Shown here piece after piece: positions 63,906 to 64,000 of a DNA stretch of 64,000 nt. Positions within the stretch are counted from its first letter, which is position 1. Each line of letters starts with the position of its first letter. This DNA is from Deltaproteobacteria bacterium ADurb.Bin207 (GTDB lineage: Bacteria > Myxococcota_A > Polyangia > Polyangiales > Polyangiaceae). The notes beneath the pieces were generated by a model. The model did no database searches and was not told the DNA's origin. It saw only the letters and a program-made list of their open reading frames with translations. The stretch is from assembly GCA_002070115.1 (NCBI GenBank), contig MWCO01000021.1, forward strand, positions 1 through 64,000, read 5' to 3'. A program made the translations under genes and the position numbers.

Positions 63906-64000
63906 CTAGGCGAATCGACAGCGAAGGGTAGGAGCCGCCGGACGAAAGGGTTGCCAGCGCTTGGTGGGACGTTCGTCTTCTTCGAGGTCCCAGGCGAAAT
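63906..64000 (-). CDS. Partial CDS (C-terminal end)
   Basis: Reading in from the right edge on the minus strand, one frame gives 30 codons (FAWDLEEDERPTKRWQPF then RPAAPTLRCRFA) before TAG at 63906-63908. Acidic/basic balance and Trp/Pro content look like a protein tail. The other two frames look random. The rest of the gene is outside the window, so no function can be proposed. Confidence 0.35.
   Translation of the reverse strand, partial: FAWDLEEDERPTKRWQPFRPAAPTLRCRFA

Overview
The window reads as chromosome of a predatory or soil-type deltaproteobacterium, most likely a myxobacterium (Myxococcota, Polyangia-like). This is inferred from the unusual wealth of secreted lipoproteins with Gly/Ser-rich linkers after the lipidated Cys, FG-GAP and choice-of-anchor proteins, AgmX/PglI-like C-terminal domains, pilin-like proteins without a classical cleavage site, and a eukaryote-like cyclophilin. 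Base composition looks moderate in G+C by eye, lower than in well-known myxobacteria. I see no rRNA, tRNA, CRISPR array, intact insertion sequence, prophage or convincing intrinsic terminator.

Layout. 0.1-7.8 kb: DNA polymerase IV (dinB), a CxxCH lipoprotein, an ATPase, then a compact split transketolase + PRPP synthetase operon. 7.8-17.1 kb: secreted lipoproteins (SGNH-like, metzincin metalloprotease, PPC-domain protein, cysteine-peptidase-like protein, AgmX-like protein) and a pilin-like protein. 17.2-22.6 kb: ArsA-like ATPase, small Roadblock-like protein, CpsB-type phosphatase and a PAS-GGDEF-EAL regulator. 22.8-34.9 kb: three B12-type radical SAM proteins, two lipoproteins, a plant-type divergent-loop cyclophilin, a NodU-family carbamoyltransferase and a three-gene membrane cassette whose ABC ATPase has lost its catalytic residues. 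35.0-38.5 kb: two tandem Gly-rich lipoprotein paralogues plus the decayed tail of a third. 38.7-44.5 kb: MBL-rhodanese protein, a structured leader-like gap, a penicillin-acylase-family lipoprotein with Thr at the nucleophile position, and a PglZ-like protein. 44.6-50.4 kb: Cys-rich lipoprotein, outer-membrane barrel, SGNH hydrolase, reductase-like SDR and a lipoprotein with eight ten-cysteine repeats. 50.7-56.9 kb: ssb operon, thioredoxin reductase, FG-GAP lipoprotein. 56.9-64 kb: an aldo/keto reductase with two in-frame stops, PP2C phosphatase, a Lon-family protease without P-loop, a membrane protein, a second FG-GAP lipoprotein, and the tail of a gene that runs off the window.

Housekeeping functions (dinB, prs, ssb, trxB, transketolase) are scattered among accessory envelope genes. 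At least sixteen proteins carry a lipobox. The most interesting items are proteins that keep a family fold but change the active site (Lon without Walker A/B, ABC ATPase without Lys/Glu/His, acylase with Thr), the redox-type cyclophilin, the eight-repeat cysteine protein, and two broken genes (aldo/keto reductase, third Gly-rich paralogue).
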